Of a stretch of 44,405 bases of DNA, positions 32,383-40,808 are shown piece after piece. Positions within the stretch are counted from its first letter, which is position 1, and each line of letters starts with the position of its first letter. Location of the stretch: positions 1 to 44,405 of the forward strand of contig DATGHL010000021.1 in the NCBI GenBank assembly GCA_035308025.1. The letters run 5' to 3'. Made by a program: the position numbers and the translations under genes. The notes under the pieces were generated by a model. It made no database searches and had not been told where the DNA came from. It saw nothing but the letters and a program-made list of their open reading frames with translations. This DNA is from Candidatus Binataceae bacterium. GTDB lineage: Bacteria; Desulfobacterota; Binatia; Binatales; Binataceae.

Positions 32383-34083
32383 CTACTGACCGCGGACGAC
32401 CTTACCCGGCATCGCGCCGGTGGGCTCGCCATCTTCGAAAGTCACCTCGCCGCTGACGATTGTGAATTTGTAGCCGTCCGCGCGTTGCACGAATCTGCGG
32501 CCATTCGCCGGCAAATCGAAAACCATTTCGGGCGGATGCAGCCGTAAGCGATCAAATTCGATCAGGTTGATGTCCGCCTTCATACCCGGCGCAAGGGTTC
32601 CACGATCGCGCAGGCCATAGAGTTGTGCGGTGTCGTGAGTCTGACGCTTGACCGCGAATTCAAGCGGGATGCGCGCGCCGCGGCTGCGATCGCGCACCCA
32701 ATGCGTCAACAGATAGGTCGGCATGCTCGCGTCGCAGATCACGCCGCAATGCGCGCCGCCATCGCTCAAGGAGAGGATCGTATGCGGGTTCGTTAGCTGC
32801 GGCAGAATCGAATCGAACGAATAGTTCTTGTAGGCCAGCGGCATATAGATGATTTCGCGGCCGTCGCGTTCCAGCAAAGTGTCGTACGCGACCTCCTGCG
32901 GCGTCCGATGCGAGCGCTGGGCGCGCTCCAGGATGCTGCGGTCGGCAGTCGGCTCGTAGTCCGGCGGATCGCCCAGCGAGAAATGATGCTTGAAGCCGGC
33001 GACCATTCCGAGGGTCTGTTCTTCCTTGACTGCCGGCGCGTCATTGAGAATCTGTGCGCGGACGTCAGGGTCGCGCATCCGCGCAACACGCTCCTGGAGG
33101 CTGAGCCCGGCCATCAGTTGGCGATAGCTGCGATGGGTGCTGAACGGATGCACGGAGCTTTGCAGACTCATCAGCGTTCCCGCCGGCCGCGCAGCCACTT
33201 GCGCCACCATCCGCGCGCCACGCGCATTGCTGCGCTCGATGAAATCGAGAACCTCGCGCATCTTCATTCCAGAGCGGCGCGAAATCAGGGCGGCCAGAGA
33301 AATTGGGCGTTGGGTTTCGGTTGACAGCCGCGCCATCCATTCGAGATCGGCGTCATCGCCGGTGATATCCGAGATTATCTCAAAGACGCCGTGGCCCGTT
33401 TCGCCCATCGCGCGTCCCAGCGCCACGACCTCTTCAACTGCCGCGAAGGTGCCGGGCACGAAAGCCTTGTCGCGTGTGCGATGGATCAGCGTGCGCGAGG
33501 TGCTGACGCCGAGCGCGCCGGCCTTGACACCGTCACGGACGACCGCGGCCATCTGCCGCATATCCTCGGCCGTAGCAGCCTGATTATCCGCCCCACGCTC
33601 GCCCATGACGTAGGCGCGTACGGCGCAGTGCGGCACATGGGTTCCGACATCCAGCACGCGGCGCATCCGCGATAGTGCGTCGAGGTATTCCGGGAAAGTC
33701 TCCCACTCGAAATTGATCCCGGCCGTCAAAGTCTCGGTCGGGATATCCTCGACGCCGTCCATCATGCGGATGAGAAATTCCTCTTTGCCGCGCGCGACCG
33801 GAGCAAAGCCGACGCCGCAATTTCCCATGACGAGAGTCGTGACGCCGTGCCAACTCGACGGCGACAGATAGGGGTCCCAGGCAACCTGACCGTCATAATG
33901 CGTGTGGATATCGACCCAGCCGGGCGTGATCAGCAAGCCGTTCGCGTCAATTTCGCGACGACCCGGACCGGCCTTGCCGCCGACACTGACAATCTTGCCG
34001 TCGGCGAGAGCGAGGTCGCCGTGGAAAGCAGGCGCGCCGCTACCGTCAACAATTCGGCCATTGCGAATTACTAAATCGTTCAT
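32383..34083 (-). CDS. N-acyl-D-amino-acid deacylase / D-aminoacylase family amidohydrolase
   Basis: A 566-residue amidohydrolase of the D-aminoacylase type. It starts MNDLVIRNGRIVDGSGAPAF. The metal site begins with WVDIHTHYDGQVAWDP (HxH), and TTLVMGNCGVGFAPV holds the Cys that bridges metals in this family. ALGVSTSR stands where the Lys/Cys region is expected. The late Asp is in LSDGGAHCGVICD. The composite beta sandwich ends with NGRRFVQRADGYKFTIVSGEV. Reaction: hydrolysis of N-acyl-D-amino acids, or of related N-acyl and cyclic amide compounds. The ATG at 34083 has AAAGGAGA upstream and is preferred over a longer frame that overlaps the next gene. It follows the serine hydrolase gene by 14 bases. 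Confidence 0.9.
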   Translation of the reverse strand: MNDLVIRNGRIVDGSGAPAFHGDLALADGKIVSVGGKAGPGRREIDANGLLITPGWVDIHTHYDGQVAWDPYLSPSSWHGVTTLVMGNCGVGFAPVARGKEEFLIRMMDGVEDIPTETLTAGINFEWETFPEYLDALSRMRRVLDVGTHVPHCAVRAYVMGERGADNQAATAEDMRQMAAVVRDGVKAGALGVSTSRTLIHRTRDKAFVPGTFAAVEEVVALGRAMGETGHGVFEIISDITGDDADLEWMARLSTETQRPISLAALISRRSGMKMREVLDFIERSNARGARMVAQVAARPAGTLMSLQSSVHPFSTHRSYRQLMAGLSLQERVARMRDPDVRAQILNDAPAVKEEQTLGMVAGFKHHFSLGDPPDYEPTADRSILERAQRSHRTPQEVAYDTLLERDGREIIYMPLAYKNYSFDSILPQLTNPHTILSLSDGGAHCGVICDASMPTYLLTHWVRDRSRGARIPLEFAVKRQTHDTAQLYGLRDRGTLAPGMKADINLIEFDRLRLHPPEMVFDLPANGRRFVQRADGYKFTIVSGEVTFEDGEPTGAMPGKVVRGQ

Positions 34084-34097
34084 GGGGGTTTCTCCTT

Positions 34098-35294
34098 TCA
34101 GGCGGCGCAGACGGCGGCCAGACTCGAGATCGCGACGCCGCGCCGACCCTGGCGAATTTCGTTGCGATCGTAACCATTGGTGCAGTAGCCGATAGAAATT
34201 CCGCTCACTGGATCGCCCCATCCGAGTTGACCGCCTGCGCCGCCGTGGCCGAAGGCCTCAGGGGAGGTGGCGCGGCCGAATCCGCGATAGTTCGCGAAGC
34301 CGTCGTCGCCGGCGACGATAACACCCAGCGCGCGATTGCATTTGTATTTGAAAATCGGATCGAAATAATCGCCGGAGCGCACGCGCAAAGCCTCTTTGAG
34401 CACCGCGGGCTTCCAGATCGGCGCACCGCCGGCCACCGGCGGATTGTGCAGCAGCCCCTGATAGAACATGGCGAGCTCGGCCGCGGTCATGATGCCGCCG
34501 CCACCGGGCGCGCCCGACTCGCGTACTATCGGATGGTTGAAGCCAATTATCGCGTCCTCGGTAACTATGGTTTCCGCTGGAGGCGGCGGAAAGCCCATCT
34601 TCGCATAATCTGCGGGCGCCAAGGGTTCGCCGATGCAGACGACCTCGGCGATGCGACCCTGTTCAGCCGGCGGACGTCCGAGGCGCAGCTCGGGCAGGCC
34701 CAACGGCGCCGCGATGCGCTCGCGCACGAAGTCGCGAAAATCCATTCCGGAGCGGCGGCGGATGATTTCGCCCAGTACCCAAAAGGCCGAGAGGCCATGA
34801 TAGACGAAGCGCTGGCCGACCGGGAATTGCAGCCGCCACTCCTTGAACCGCTCAAGCATCCGCTTGCGATCGAGCCACTCCGGCTGTGCGTAAGGGGCGA
34901 ACGGGAAGCCGCCGGTATGGATCAGCAACTGCTCGACCGTGATGGCGTCCTTACCGTTGGTGGCGAACTCGGGCACGATACTCGCCGCGCTTTCACGGAC
35001 GTCGAGTTTGTCGTCACCGATCAAAATCCAGATGGCGGCGGAGATGATCGCTTTGGTGCAACTGAAGACAAAAAAGAGCGTGTCGTCGGTTACGGGCCGA
35101 TCGGCGCCGCCTTGCACGGCGTGGCCGAAGGATTTCATTGCGGCGATCTTACCGTTGCGCGCGATCGCGATTTGGCACGATGGCAGCAGACCTTCGGCAA
35201 CCTCGCGCTCGGCGCGTTGCAGAAGCAGATCAATTTTGGCCGGGTCAAGACCGACCGCGCGAGGATCCTCGGCGAAGAAATTCTTGCTTGGCAA
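34098..35294 (-). CDS. Serine hydrolase, beta-lactamase/esterase (EstB-like) family
   Basis: A 398-residue penicillin-recognising-fold hydrolase. The nucleophile motif SxxK is FFVFSCTKAI at about residues 74-83. The second-motif Tyr is in FVYHGLSAFWVLGEIIRRRSG. The third motif is FGHGGAGGQLGWGDP, which stands where KTG or HxG occurs and matches class C-like esterases (HGG). No signal peptide, so it is probably cytoplasmic and not a resistance lactamase. It starts at TTG (35294) with GGAG upstream; the product begins MPSKNFFAEDPRAVGLDP. First gene of an operon with the D-aminoacylase and the NTF2-like protein, suggesting joint hydrolysis of amide or ester substrates such as D-amino acid derivatives. 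Substrate not known. Confidence 0.87.
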   Translation of the reverse strand: MPSKNFFAEDPRAVGLDPAKIDLLLQRAEREVAEGLLPSCQIAIARNGKIAAMKSFGHAVQGGADRPVTDDTLFFVFSCTKAIISAAIWILIGDDKLDVRESAASIVPEFATNGKDAITVEQLLIHTGGFPFAPYAQPEWLDRKRMLERFKEWRLQFPVGQRFVYHGLSAFWVLGEIIRRRSGMDFRDFVRERIAAPLGLPELRLGRPPAEQGRIAEVVCIGEPLAPADYAKMGFPPPPAETIVTEDAIIGFNHPIVRESGAPGGGGIMTAAELAMFYQGLLHNPPVAGGAPIWKPAVLKEALRVRSGDYFDPIFKYKCNRALGVIVAGDDGFANYRGFGRATSPEAFGHGGAGGQLGWGDPVSGISIGYCTNGYDRNEIRQGRRGVAISSLAAVCAA

Positions 35295-35376
35295 AGCTAA
35301 TCTCGCTCCCTGATCAGATTAGGTGGATTGATAACACGAAAGCGGGTCGGACCGACAGTCACGGCTGGGCTAAAAT

Positions 35377-35406
35377 TTGCCGGGCGGGGACTGCTTCGTC
35401 TATAAT
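35377..35406 (+). promoter_or_regulatory. Candidate sigma-70 promoter of the beta-propeller gene
   Basis: TTGCCG (35377-35382), 18 bases, TATAAT (35401-35406). Transcription from about 35413 would give a leader of about 108 bases ending in CGGAGG before ATG at 35522. The -10 is perfect. Confidence 0.5.
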
Positions 35407-35521
35407 GAGTCTCGCTCGATTCTCAAACCCGCAACCCCAGATCACTTGACTGCCGCGAGAATCGCGCGTCCGGTCTGGGCGAACGACACACCCACTTTCT
35501 TAACTCGGAGGCACTAAACCA

Positions 35522-36652
35522 ATGAATTCGACGAACCAGCTTTTTAACCCGCGCTACGGCCATCGCGGCCGCAGCGCACTCTATTCATTGACGATCATCC
35601 TCGCAGCCGTGATCGCATACCCGCAAATCTCGGCGGCCAAGCCTAAGCCCAAGATTACCGTCGCGCTGTGGGTAGCGAATGGCACGAACGTGCTCGAATT
35701 CGATCCGGGCGATTTCAAAAAAGGCACGCACAACACCAAGCCCCATCTGACCCTCAATAGCGCCGCCGGGTTCGGCGCGCCACAGGGTGTAAACTTCGAC
35801 ACGGCGGGCGATCTTTGGGTGATCGACGGCGGCACGACCTTCGTTGGCGGCACTTCCGCGCCGGCGCTCGACGAGTTTACACCCACTCAGCTCAATGACC
35901 TGAAAAAGAAAAAGGACAAGACGCCTGCGCCGAACGTGACGCTGACTTCGACCTCTTTCGTCTTTCCGCAGCAGGCGGTGTTCGACACACTGGGGAATCT
36001 GTGGGTGAGCGACAATGGCGCCAACTCGGTTTTCGCCTTCACCGCCGCACAACTACTGGCCGGCGGCGCGCAGACGCCGACCGTCACCATCACCTCGAAT
36101 CCAACTTTCACGGGACCGCTGGGCATCACCTTCGGCGCCAACGGGAATCTGTGGGTTGCGAACAACGGCACGACGACTATTTTCGAATTCAACGCCGGGG
36201 ATCTACCCCCGCTAACCAGTGTCTCCTCAGTGACTTTAACGCCTAACGTCATTCTGTCTGACGACGGGGCTAATTCGATTCAGGGACCGTGGGCACTCGC
36301 CTTCGACGCCACGGGCAATTTATGGTCCAGCAACGCCAACACGCCCTTCACCGTGGTCGAATTTGCGCATGCGGTGCTCGGGGCGTCGGGCAGTCCGACG
36401 CCGGCCGTGACGCTCAGCCCGACGACCGACAAGAAGGGCAACGACACGCTCGCGGCGCCGAACGGGATCGCGTTCGACAATCTCGGTAATCTCGCGACCG
36501 TCAGTTCAGCGACGCCGTTTGGCGTTGGGAGCTTCGCCGTTAGTCAGCTTACCGCTGGTGGAGCGGTAGTGCCGAATACGTTGCTGGTCGGTAAGCACAC
36601 GACGCTTAGTGCCCCGGCCGGATGTAACTTCGGACCCAACGTGAAGAAGTAG
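35522..36652 (+). CDS. Exported NHL/SMP-30-like beta-propeller protein
   Basis: A 376-residue protein. An N-terminal signal segment (about residues 19-39, YSLTIILAAVIAYPQISAA) is followed by KPKPK. The mature part is built of repeats of about 55-60 residues with the core F(D/G)..G(N/D)LWV..(N/G)G, visible at FDTAGDLWVIDGG, FDTLGNLWVSDNG, FGANGNLWVANNG, FDATGNLWSSN and FDNLGNLATV. Between them stand linkers such as FEFNAGDL, FAFTAAQL and VEFAHAVL. This suggests a five- or six-bladed propeller. No catalytic residues are evident; the family serves as binding platforms or lactonase-like enzymes. The Shine-Dalgarno CGGAGG is about 12 bases before ATG. A single gene ending at a strong hairpin. Confidence 0.82.
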   Translation: MNSTNQLFNPRYGHRGRSALYSLTIILAAVIAYPQISAAKPKPKITVALWVANGTNVLEFDPGDFKKGTHNTKPHLTLNSAAGFGAPQGVNFDTAGDLWVIDGGTTFVGGTSAPALDEFTPTQLNDLKKKKDKTPAPNVTLTSTSFVFPQQAVFDTLGNLWVSDNGANSVFAFTAAQLLAGGAQTPTVTITSNPTFTGPLGITFGANGNLWVANNGTTTIFEFNAGDLPPLTSVSSVTLTPNVILSDDGANSIQGPWALAFDATGNLWSSNANTPFTVVEFAHAVLGASGSPTPAVTLSPTTDKKGNDTLAAPNGIAFDNLGNLATVSSATPFGVGSFAVSQLTAGGAVVPNTLLVGKHTTLSAPAGCNFGPNVKK

Positions 36653-36667
36653 ATACCGCCTGTCTCC

Positions 36668-36705
36668 GCGGTCACGCGCATCATTCAACGGATGCGCGTG
36701 ACCGC
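36668..36705. terminator. 15-bp perfect hairpin between convergent genes
   Basis: GCGGTCACGCGCATC (36668-36682) and GATGCGCGTGACCGC (36691-36705) are exact complements around ATTCAACG. It sits 15 bases after the propeller stop and 17 bases before the 3' end of the convergent phosphodiesterase gene. That placement fits a shared two-way terminator, although neither strand has a T-run. Confidence 0.6.
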
Positions 36706-36722
36706 ATCTCCAGAGCCGGGGT

Positions 36723-38444
36723 CTATTGCTGCGCCGCTGAATGTGGCGCGGAACTCGTCGTTGACTGAAACAATGAGCGGACGAGCGGGGTGATATCAAG
36801 CTCGGAGGGCGGATTACCCTGTGCCTGCCGGACGACTTGGCGCAATTCTTCGCCGGTCGAGGACTCACGCGCGAGAATCAGCGGGATGTTGCCGTCGAGA
36901 AACTCGGCGCTGCCGTGCCATGAGTAATGGCTCTCGGAGGCGAAGTAATAACGTTGCGCGATCGGAACCCTCGGCCCGGTGCGCGCAAGCAGGATGATAT
37001 CGCCGGCGCGATTACCGAACTTCCCGTTTCCCAGCCAATTCATCCGCCGCTCGAGATCAATGAGATCGTTGCGCGGATGGCGTTCCAGGTAATCCGAAAT
37101 CGGCACGAGCCGATGGCCGTTGAAAATCTCAAACGGGTTGGCGTCGACGCCTGCGCCCACCGGCTTGCGCGAGAAGATCAGATCGATCGTGCCCTTGAGC
37201 CGCGGAATCGGTTTGCCCCAGCGGTTACTGCGGTAGAGCGCGCGCAAGACCGGCCGCACGTCCTGGTCGAAACGCGGCGGCTGGCCCCAACGGCATTGAT
37301 CGTCGTCGTGCGGACAAGTCGAGCGGTCGGCGAGATAGATGTATTCCATGAAGCCCTGCGAGGCGACGACGGCCTGGTAGTCCTTGTCCGGATCCTCGAG
37401 TAACGGCCGGCGCACGCGAAATCCGACCTGCTTGAGCAAGCCGAACGGGGTGTCTGCGCCGGTTCCGATCGCGTGAGCATCATCCTTCATGACCGGCGTA
37501 TGGCCGTGGTCGGCGATGATCAAGACGTACGTGTCCTTCAGCGCGTTATTTTGCCGATAAGCTTCGAGAATTTGACCGACGGCCGGATCGACGACGTGCT
37601 TGTAATAGTAGAGTTGTGAGTGCAGGGGATTTTCCGCCTCGTGCGTGTAGATATCGAGACCCGGAAAATAGACCACCTGCAGATTGGGCAAGCCATGCTC
37701 CTTGATCGCCTCGGTAACCTTTTGCACTGACGACAGATCGAGCGAACCCGCCACCGACTTCTCCGCGTCCTCGCCGACCAGTGCGCCTTTGAGCAGGTCG
37801 ATGGTCATGCCCGTGAAGGCCGAAGGATCGATTGTTGTGAACAGGGTTGCGCCCCGATAGACCATCAGCATCGAGACGTAACTGCGTTGCGTGGCTTCGA
37901 GATCATAGAGCGTGGGCACCGCGAGTTGCCGGCCGACCAGATCGTCGGTGACCATCTTGGTGAAGTCTCCGGTGTCTCTCACGGTGACCGGCACCGGCGC
38001 GTAGAACTTTCGCGTCAGACGATCGAACCACTCGTCACCAGCGATACCGTCGTCGGCCGGCGGCGCGCCGGTGAAGATCGCCGACCACGCGGCGACGGTG
38101 CTCGACGGCAGGATGGTCTCGACGTCGGGCGCGGAATAAGCGTGTGCGAAGAGGTCCGGGCTCTGCTGCTGTCCCATCAGCGCAGCGATAAAAGGCGCAT
38201 CGCCTGACCGGATCGCTTGCATCAAGACGTCGTGGCCGCCGCCATCTAAGGCCAGGATCAGCACATGCGGACCGGCGGGCGCGACCGCAGGCGGGGCCTT
38301 GGTCAACTGCTCCTCGCCGCCGTGGCGTAAAACTCGGCCGATCAGCGTGCAACCGGTTTGGGTGATGAGAATGGATAGTACGCCCAATGCCAGTATGGCG
38401 TGCTTCAGTTTTTCCACGATAGGTTCGCTCGATTTTTGGGTCAT
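36723..38444 (-). CDS. Alkaline-phosphatase-superfamily phosphodiesterase, probable lipoprotein
   Basis: A 573-residue protein. The N-terminal export signal ends in a lipobox-like SILITQTGC (Cys32), so it is probably lipid-anchored. The catalytic core is of the nucleotide pyrophosphatase/phosphodiesterase type: VLILALDGGGHDVL (metal Asp), LPSSTVAAWSAIFTGAPPADDGI (nucleophile Ser/Thr), VVYFPGLDIYTHEAEN (Asp and His), LIIADHGHTPV (Asp-His) and a late SHYSWHGS (His). All six metal positions of the superfamily can be placed. Unlike small NPPs it has a C-terminal extension of about 130 residues. The substrate may be a nucleotide, phospholipid or cell-wall phosphodiester. It diverges from the CADD-like gene with a 92-base gap. 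Confidence 0.83.
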   Translation of the reverse strand: MTQKSSEPIVEKLKHAILALGVLSILITQTGCTLIGRVLRHGGEEQLTKAPPAVAPAGPHVLILALDGGGHDVLMQAIRSGDAPFIAALMGQQQSPDLFAHAYSAPDVETILPSSTVAAWSAIFTGAPPADDGIAGDEWFDRLTRKFYAPVPVTVRDTGDFTKMVTDDLVGRQLAVPTLYDLEATQRSYVSMLMVYRGATLFTTIDPSAFTGMTIDLLKGALVGEDAEKSVAGSLDLSSVQKVTEAIKEHGLPNLQVVYFPGLDIYTHEAENPLHSQLYYYKHVVDPAVGQILEAYRQNNALKDTYVLIIADHGHTPVMKDDAHAIGTGADTPFGLLKQVGFRVRRPLLEDPDKDYQAVVASQGFMEYIYLADRSTCPHDDDQCRWGQPPRFDQDVRPVLRALYRSNRWGKPIPRLKGTIDLIFSRKPVGAGVDANPFEIFNGHRLVPISDYLERHPRNDLIDLERRMNWLGNGKFGNRAGDIILLARTGPRVPIAQRYYFASESHYSWHGSAEFLDGNIPLILARESSTGEELRQVVRQAQGNPPSELDITPLVRSLFQSTTSSAPHSAAQQ

Positions 38445-38536
38445 TAGGCGCGCAGCTTAGCGGATTTCCAGCCGTTACTCGACCGCGAGTTGCTCGCCGG
38501 ATAGACTTTGGCCGTTTGCCCCGCTAGGAAGTAATT

Positions 38537-39208
38537 ATGAGTATCAACAACAACGGCATCATCGCAGAGCTTGATCGAATCGTAGCTGGCCGCCATCTGC
38601 TCCAGCATCCTTTTTATCGGGAGTGGACGGCGGGAACGCTCGAGCTTGACGCCCTGCGCGAATATGCGCGGCAATATTACCGGCACGTCGAGGCCTTTCC
38701 ACGCTATCTGAGCGCGATCCATTCGCGCTGCGACGATCTCGGGACGCGCCAGGCGCTGCTGGAGAATCTGATCGAGGAGGAGCGCGGCGAGCGCAACCAT
38801 CCGGAACTCTGGACGCGTTTTGCGCAGGCTTTCGGCGTCACCCGTGACGAGCTGTCGAAGAGCGCCCCGCTCCCGACGACGGAGAATCTGGTCGAGACGT
38901 TCTATCGCCTCAGCCGCAACACGCCGATCGCCGCTGGGCTCGCGGCGCTCTACGCTTACGAATCGCAGATGCCGACGATCGCAGACGCCAAAATCGACGG
39001 GCTCAGGCGCTTTTACGGCGTTACCGACGAGGATGCGTATTCATTCTTCAGCGTCCATCGCGAGGCCGACGCCGATCATGCGCGGACCGGGGGCGCGTTG
39101 ATCGAAAAGTTGGTCGAAACTTCGAACGATCGTGACGCCGTTATCGCGGCGGCGAGAGCAGCCGTCGATGCCCTCTGGACGATGCTCGACGGCATCCATC
39201 GGGGATGA
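38537..39208 (+). CDS. CADD-family diiron protein, putative self-sacrificing p-aminobenzoate synthase
   Basis: A 223-residue TenA/PqqC-fold protein of the CADD folate-related family. Metal ligands fall at Glu81, His88 (EEERGERNHPELW), Glu142 (YAYESQMP), His174, Asp178 and His181 (VHREADADHARTG). Tyr27 (HPFYREW), Tyr141 and Lys152 (IADAKIDG) are also present. As I recall the chlamydial CADD literature, these are the same residue numbers as its ligands, its sacrificed Tyr27 and its required Lys152. The known members make p-aminobenzoate from their own tyrosine in organisms without pabABC. Nitrosomonas europaea has a related protein. AGGAAG precedes the ATG. No folate gene is adjacent; the neighbours are a phosphodiesterase and an amidohydrolase. 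Family is secure; the activity is inferred from residues. Confidence 0.88.
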   Translation: MSINNNGIIAELDRIVAGRHLLQHPFYREWTAGTLELDALREYARQYYRHVEAFPRYLSAIHSRCDDLGTRQALLENLIEEERGERNHPELWTRFAQAFGVTRDELSKSAPLPTTENLVETFYRLSRNTPIAAGLAALYAYESQMPTIADAKIDGLRRFYGVTDEDAYSFFSVHREADADHARTGGALIEKLVETSNDRDAVIAAARAAVDALWTMLDGIHRG

Positions 39209-39318
39209 CCCTCGCGGCGGTTGCGCCTGAGGTCAAGTCGGCGCTAGTAGAGAGGCAAGCGTGACCGAGACGAATCGCTAACGGTTTGGCGGCGCGCATT
39301 GTTTAGGAGGCAATCACG

Positions 39319-40431
39319 ATGGCCGATGACACCCTGATTTCAGCCGATTCCCATTTTGTCGAACCGCCCACGATGTGGGCCGAGCGCGTCGATAAACAAT
39401 TCCGCGATCGCGCGCCCCATACGGTCAAAGGACTCAACGGCCGCGACGGCGAATGGTTCGTCTGCGAGAATATCACGCCGATGGCGGTGGCTGGGTTTTT
39501 CGGCGCCGGCGTACCCTCGCCGGATTTGCCGGCGCACAATAAAAAAACTTTTGACGAAGCGCCGAAGAGCGTCTGGGACGCGGCCTATCGGATCGCCGAT
39601 CAGGATCGCGACGGCGTGCGCGCCGAAGTCATCTACACCTCGATGGGGATGCCGCTGTTCGGACTCGACGATGCCGGGCTACGCGCGGCTCTGTTCCGCG
39701 CCTTCAACGACTGGGCCTGCGAGTATTGCAGTCACGATCTCAAGCGACTGGTCCCGCTCGGGCTGATCACGCTCGAGGATATCCCGGGCGCAGTCGCGGA
39801 ACTCGGCCGGATCGCCAAAAAGGGGATGCGCGGCGCGATGATCTGGGCGGAGCCGCCGAGCGACAAGCCCTATAGCGATCCCGCCTACGAGCCTTTTTGG
39901 GCGGCTGCAGCCGACCTCAACATGCCGCTCTCGCTGCACATCCTGACGGCGCGCGGCGGCACCGGCGCGAATCCGACGGCGGGCGGCAATTTCTTGCTCT
40001 CGCTCGCCAATCTGCATCATCAGATCGAGCGTTCGATCTCCGTTTTGGTCTTTGGCGGCGTTCTCGATAAATTTCCCAAGCTGCGGATCGTCTCGGCCGA
40101 GAACGACGTCGGCTGGATGGCCTATTTCATGTACCGGCTCGATACCGTGCAGAACCGCCTCGGCGCGCTTGGCGGACTCAAGTTGCCGCTGCGCGCGAGC
40201 GAGTACATCAAGCGGCAGGTATTTGCGACCTTCATCGCGGACCCGGTCTTCATCGATTCACTCCATCGCTACGGCGCCGACAACATCATGTGGTCGTCGG
40301 ATTATCCGCACACAGCGGCGACCTTCCCGCGTTCGCGCGAGATCGTCGCGAAGCGATTCGGTACGCTGCCGCCGGAGCAGCTCTCGAAGATCGTCCGCGG
40401 CACAGCGGAGCGGGTGTACGGCCTGGGCTGA
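39319..40431 (+). CDS. Amidohydrolase family 2 (TIM-barrel metal-dependent hydrolase)
   Basis: A 370-residue amidohydrolase-2 protein. The metal site starts with LISADSHFVEPPTMW (DxH), continues with SLHILTARGG (His), VSAENDVGWM and ends with the catalytic Asp in NIMWSSDYPHTAATFP. ASP-directed decarboxylases and hydrolases of this branch act on aromatic or cyclic acids. The HH in NLHHQIERSISVLVFGGVLDKFPKL, followed by LRIVSAEND, is common in the large 'predicted metal-dependent hydrolase' set of soil bacteria. TTAGGAGGC gives a strong ribosome binding site nine bases before ATG. No CoA or dioxygenase genes adjoin, so the pathway is open. It is 110 bases after the CADD-like gene and may share its transcript. 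Confidence 0.88.
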   Translation: MADDTLISADSHFVEPPTMWAERVDKQFRDRAPHTVKGLNGRDGEWFVCENITPMAVAGFFGAGVPSPDLPAHNKKTFDEAPKSVWDAAYRIADQDRDGVRAEVIYTSMGMPLFGLDDAGLRAALFRAFNDWACEYCSHDLKRLVPLGLITLEDIPGAVAELGRIAKKGMRGAMIWAEPPSDKPYSDPAYEPFWAAAADLNMPLSLHILTARGGTGANPTAGGNFLLSLANLHHQIERSISVLVFGGVLDKFPKLRIVSAENDVGWMAYFMYRLDTVQNRLGALGGLKLPLRASEYIKRQVFATFIADPVFIDSLHRYGADNIMWSSDYPHTAATFPRSREIVAKRFGTLPPEQLSKIVRGTAERVYGLG

Positions 40432-40645
40432 CGCTCCCACGCGCGCAGCTGCCGCTGCGCGTACGCATATAGCGGGTCGGCACCTTCGACTCCCCTTTGT
40501 CATTCCCGGGCGTGGCTGCCGCGCGAGGAATCCCGGAGCGGTGTCTGGGGTCATCCTCCTCAGCCTGCATAGCGGGTTGCAACGTTTCGGCGCGATCTAT
40601 AGCTTCGTTAGCTTGCCGCGGAACGCGGCAGCTTCGCGTCGCGGT

Positions 40646-40721
40646 GGGCAGGTAGCTCAGTCGGTAGAGCAGAAGACTGAAAATCTTCGTGTCGGCAGTT
40701 CGATTCTGCCCCTGCCCACCA
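40646..40721 (+). tRNA. tRNA-Phe (anticodon GAA)
   Basis: A 76-base gene with a complete cloverleaf. Acceptor GGGCAGG (40646-40652) pairs with CCTGCCC (40711-40717), followed by discriminator A and encoded CCA (40719-40721). The D arm is GCTC...GAGC. The anticodon arm GAAGA-CTGAAAA-TCTTC carries GAA, and the T arm is GGCAG-TTCGATT-CTGCC. All stems are perfect. A TTGCAA at 40577 and a TATAGC at 40598 lie upstream but are only 15 bases apart, so the promoter is unsure. A long GC hairpin follows at 40750-40779. Confidence 0.98.
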
Positions 40722-40749
40722 GATAACACTGACCACTTAAATATAGGAC

Positions 40750-40779
40750 CCCCCGGGACTCGCTGAGCAGTCCCGGGGG
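40750..40779 (+). terminator. 11-bp GC hairpin after the tRNA gene
   Basis: CCCCCGGGACT (40750-40760) pairs exactly with AGTCCCGGGGG (40769-40779) around CGCTGAGC, 28 bases after the tRNA. Only CCCTTAT follows, so the U-tract is poor. It also lies downstream of the convergent gene ending at 40809 and could stop transcription from both sides. Confidence 0.6.
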
Positions 40780-40808
40780 CCCTTATCGACGTGCTCGCTG
40801 GACTTCAA

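Noticed and set aside
34227-35300. 357-codon open frame on the plus strand
   Set aside because: Antisense shadow of the serine hydrolase; no motif and no ribosome binding site.
40440-40645. Possible dispersed palindromic repeat (CATTCCCGGG...GGAATCCCGG) upstream of the tRNA
   Set aside because: Only one copy is seen in this window and the pairing is short, so a repeat family cannot be shown here.
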